From: Oscillospiraceae bacterium
GTDB lineage: Bacteria > Bacillota > Clostridia > Oscillospirales > Ruminococcaceae
Assembly (NCBI GenBank): GCA_016297675.1
Contig: JAEDGE010000127.1
Location: forward strand, 1-5,307
DNA: 5,307 bases
Direction of reading: 5' to 3'
The notes under the pieces are model-generated. The model saw only the letters and a list, made by a program, of their open reading frames with translations. It searched no databases and was not told the origin of the DNA. Position numbers and translations under genes: made by a program. This document shows, piece after piece, positions 5,126 through 5,307 of the stretch; the stretch's first letter is position 1; every line of letters begins with the position of its first letter.

Positions 5126-5307
5126 ATGTGGTGTCCAAAATGTAATCGATCAATGAAAGAGAAGCATTTTTCTGTTGGAAGGGCTGTTGCTGGAGCAGCA
5201 ATTGGTGCAGTAATGTTGGGACCAGTTGGGTTAATGGGTGGATTATTTGGTTGTGGAAAACGATATGTGTGTCCAAGTTGTGGTTATCAACAAAATAGTT
5301 CAGAAAC
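5126..5307 (+). CDS. Small zinc-ribbon protein with glycine-rich hydrophobic segment (partial)
   Basis: Sixty complete codons are visible and the frame is still open at the window end. A strong AGGAGG (5111-5116) lies nine bases before the ATG. The protein starts MWCPKC (Cys3, Cys6) and has a second knuckle CPSC (Cys49, Cys52), so the four cysteines could bind one zinc ion. Between them, residues 17-44 are rich in Gly, Ala, Val and Leu, with repeated small residues (GRAVAGAAIGAV, GPVGLMGGLFG). This resembles a glycine-zipper or a membrane-inserting hairpin. Small bacterial proteins with paired CxxC motifs are common but mostly uncharacterised, so I assign no function. Codon use differs from the glucan genes: none of the 60 codons ends in C and all five Cys codons are TGT. 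That may indicate transfer or low expression. It has its own promoter and is isolated by an upstream terminator. Confidence 0.8.
   Translation, partial: MWCPKCNRSMKEKHFSVGRAVAGAAIGAVMLGPVGLMGGLFGCGKRYVCPSCGYQQNSSE

Overview
This 5.3 kb window looks like a low-to-mid GC Firmicutes chromosome, most likely a Clostridia/Oscillospiraceae (Ruminococcus-like) gut bacterium. That is an inference from three things: AGGAGG-type ribosome binding sites, a small membrane protein of the CmpB-like 'putative ABC-transporter type IV' family that is common in Clostridia, and the sequence style of the two glucan enzymes. No 16S or other marker gene is present, so the genus is a guess.

Layout. Positions 1-94 are a short intergenic stretch with a perfect 11-bp inverted repeat followed by a -10-like block. 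Positions 95-3969 (minus strand) form a two-gene operon, malQ (4-alpha-glucanotransferase) then glgP (glycogen/maltodextrin phosphorylase). The genes are 5 nt apart and the glgP ribosome binding site lies inside the end of malQ. Positions 3970-4247 are a divergent control region. It holds a 14-bp perfect palindrome in the malQ leader, a minus-strand promoter-like module for malQ, a GC-rich hairpin, and a plus-strand copy of the module facing the next gene. Positions 4248-4682 (plus) encode a 144-residue four-helix membrane protein. Positions 4683-5125 are a gene-poor, very A/T-rich spacer with a possible small-RNA promoter, a 12-bp inverted repeat, a clear rho-independent terminator, and the promoter and possible operator of the last gene. 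Positions 5126-5307 (plus) are the start of a small protein with two CPxC zinc-binding knuckles around a glycine-rich hydrophobic segment, cut by the window edge.

How the genes work together. MalQ and GlgP are the standard cytosolic pair for breaking down storage glycogen or imported maltodextrins. MalQ transfers glucan chains to make longer acceptors and frees glucose, and GlgP phosphorolyses the longer chains to glucose-1-phosphate. The most interesting non-coding signal is a shared module, ATTGCAAA-N(9-12)-TTTGCA(A) followed by TAGAGNNTRRTATA. It occurs three times, at both ends of the glucan operon and in front of the divergent membrane-protein gene. This suggests a common regulator or a dispersed promoter-like repeat. 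I found no CRISPR array, tRNA, rRNA, transposase or recognisable defence system.
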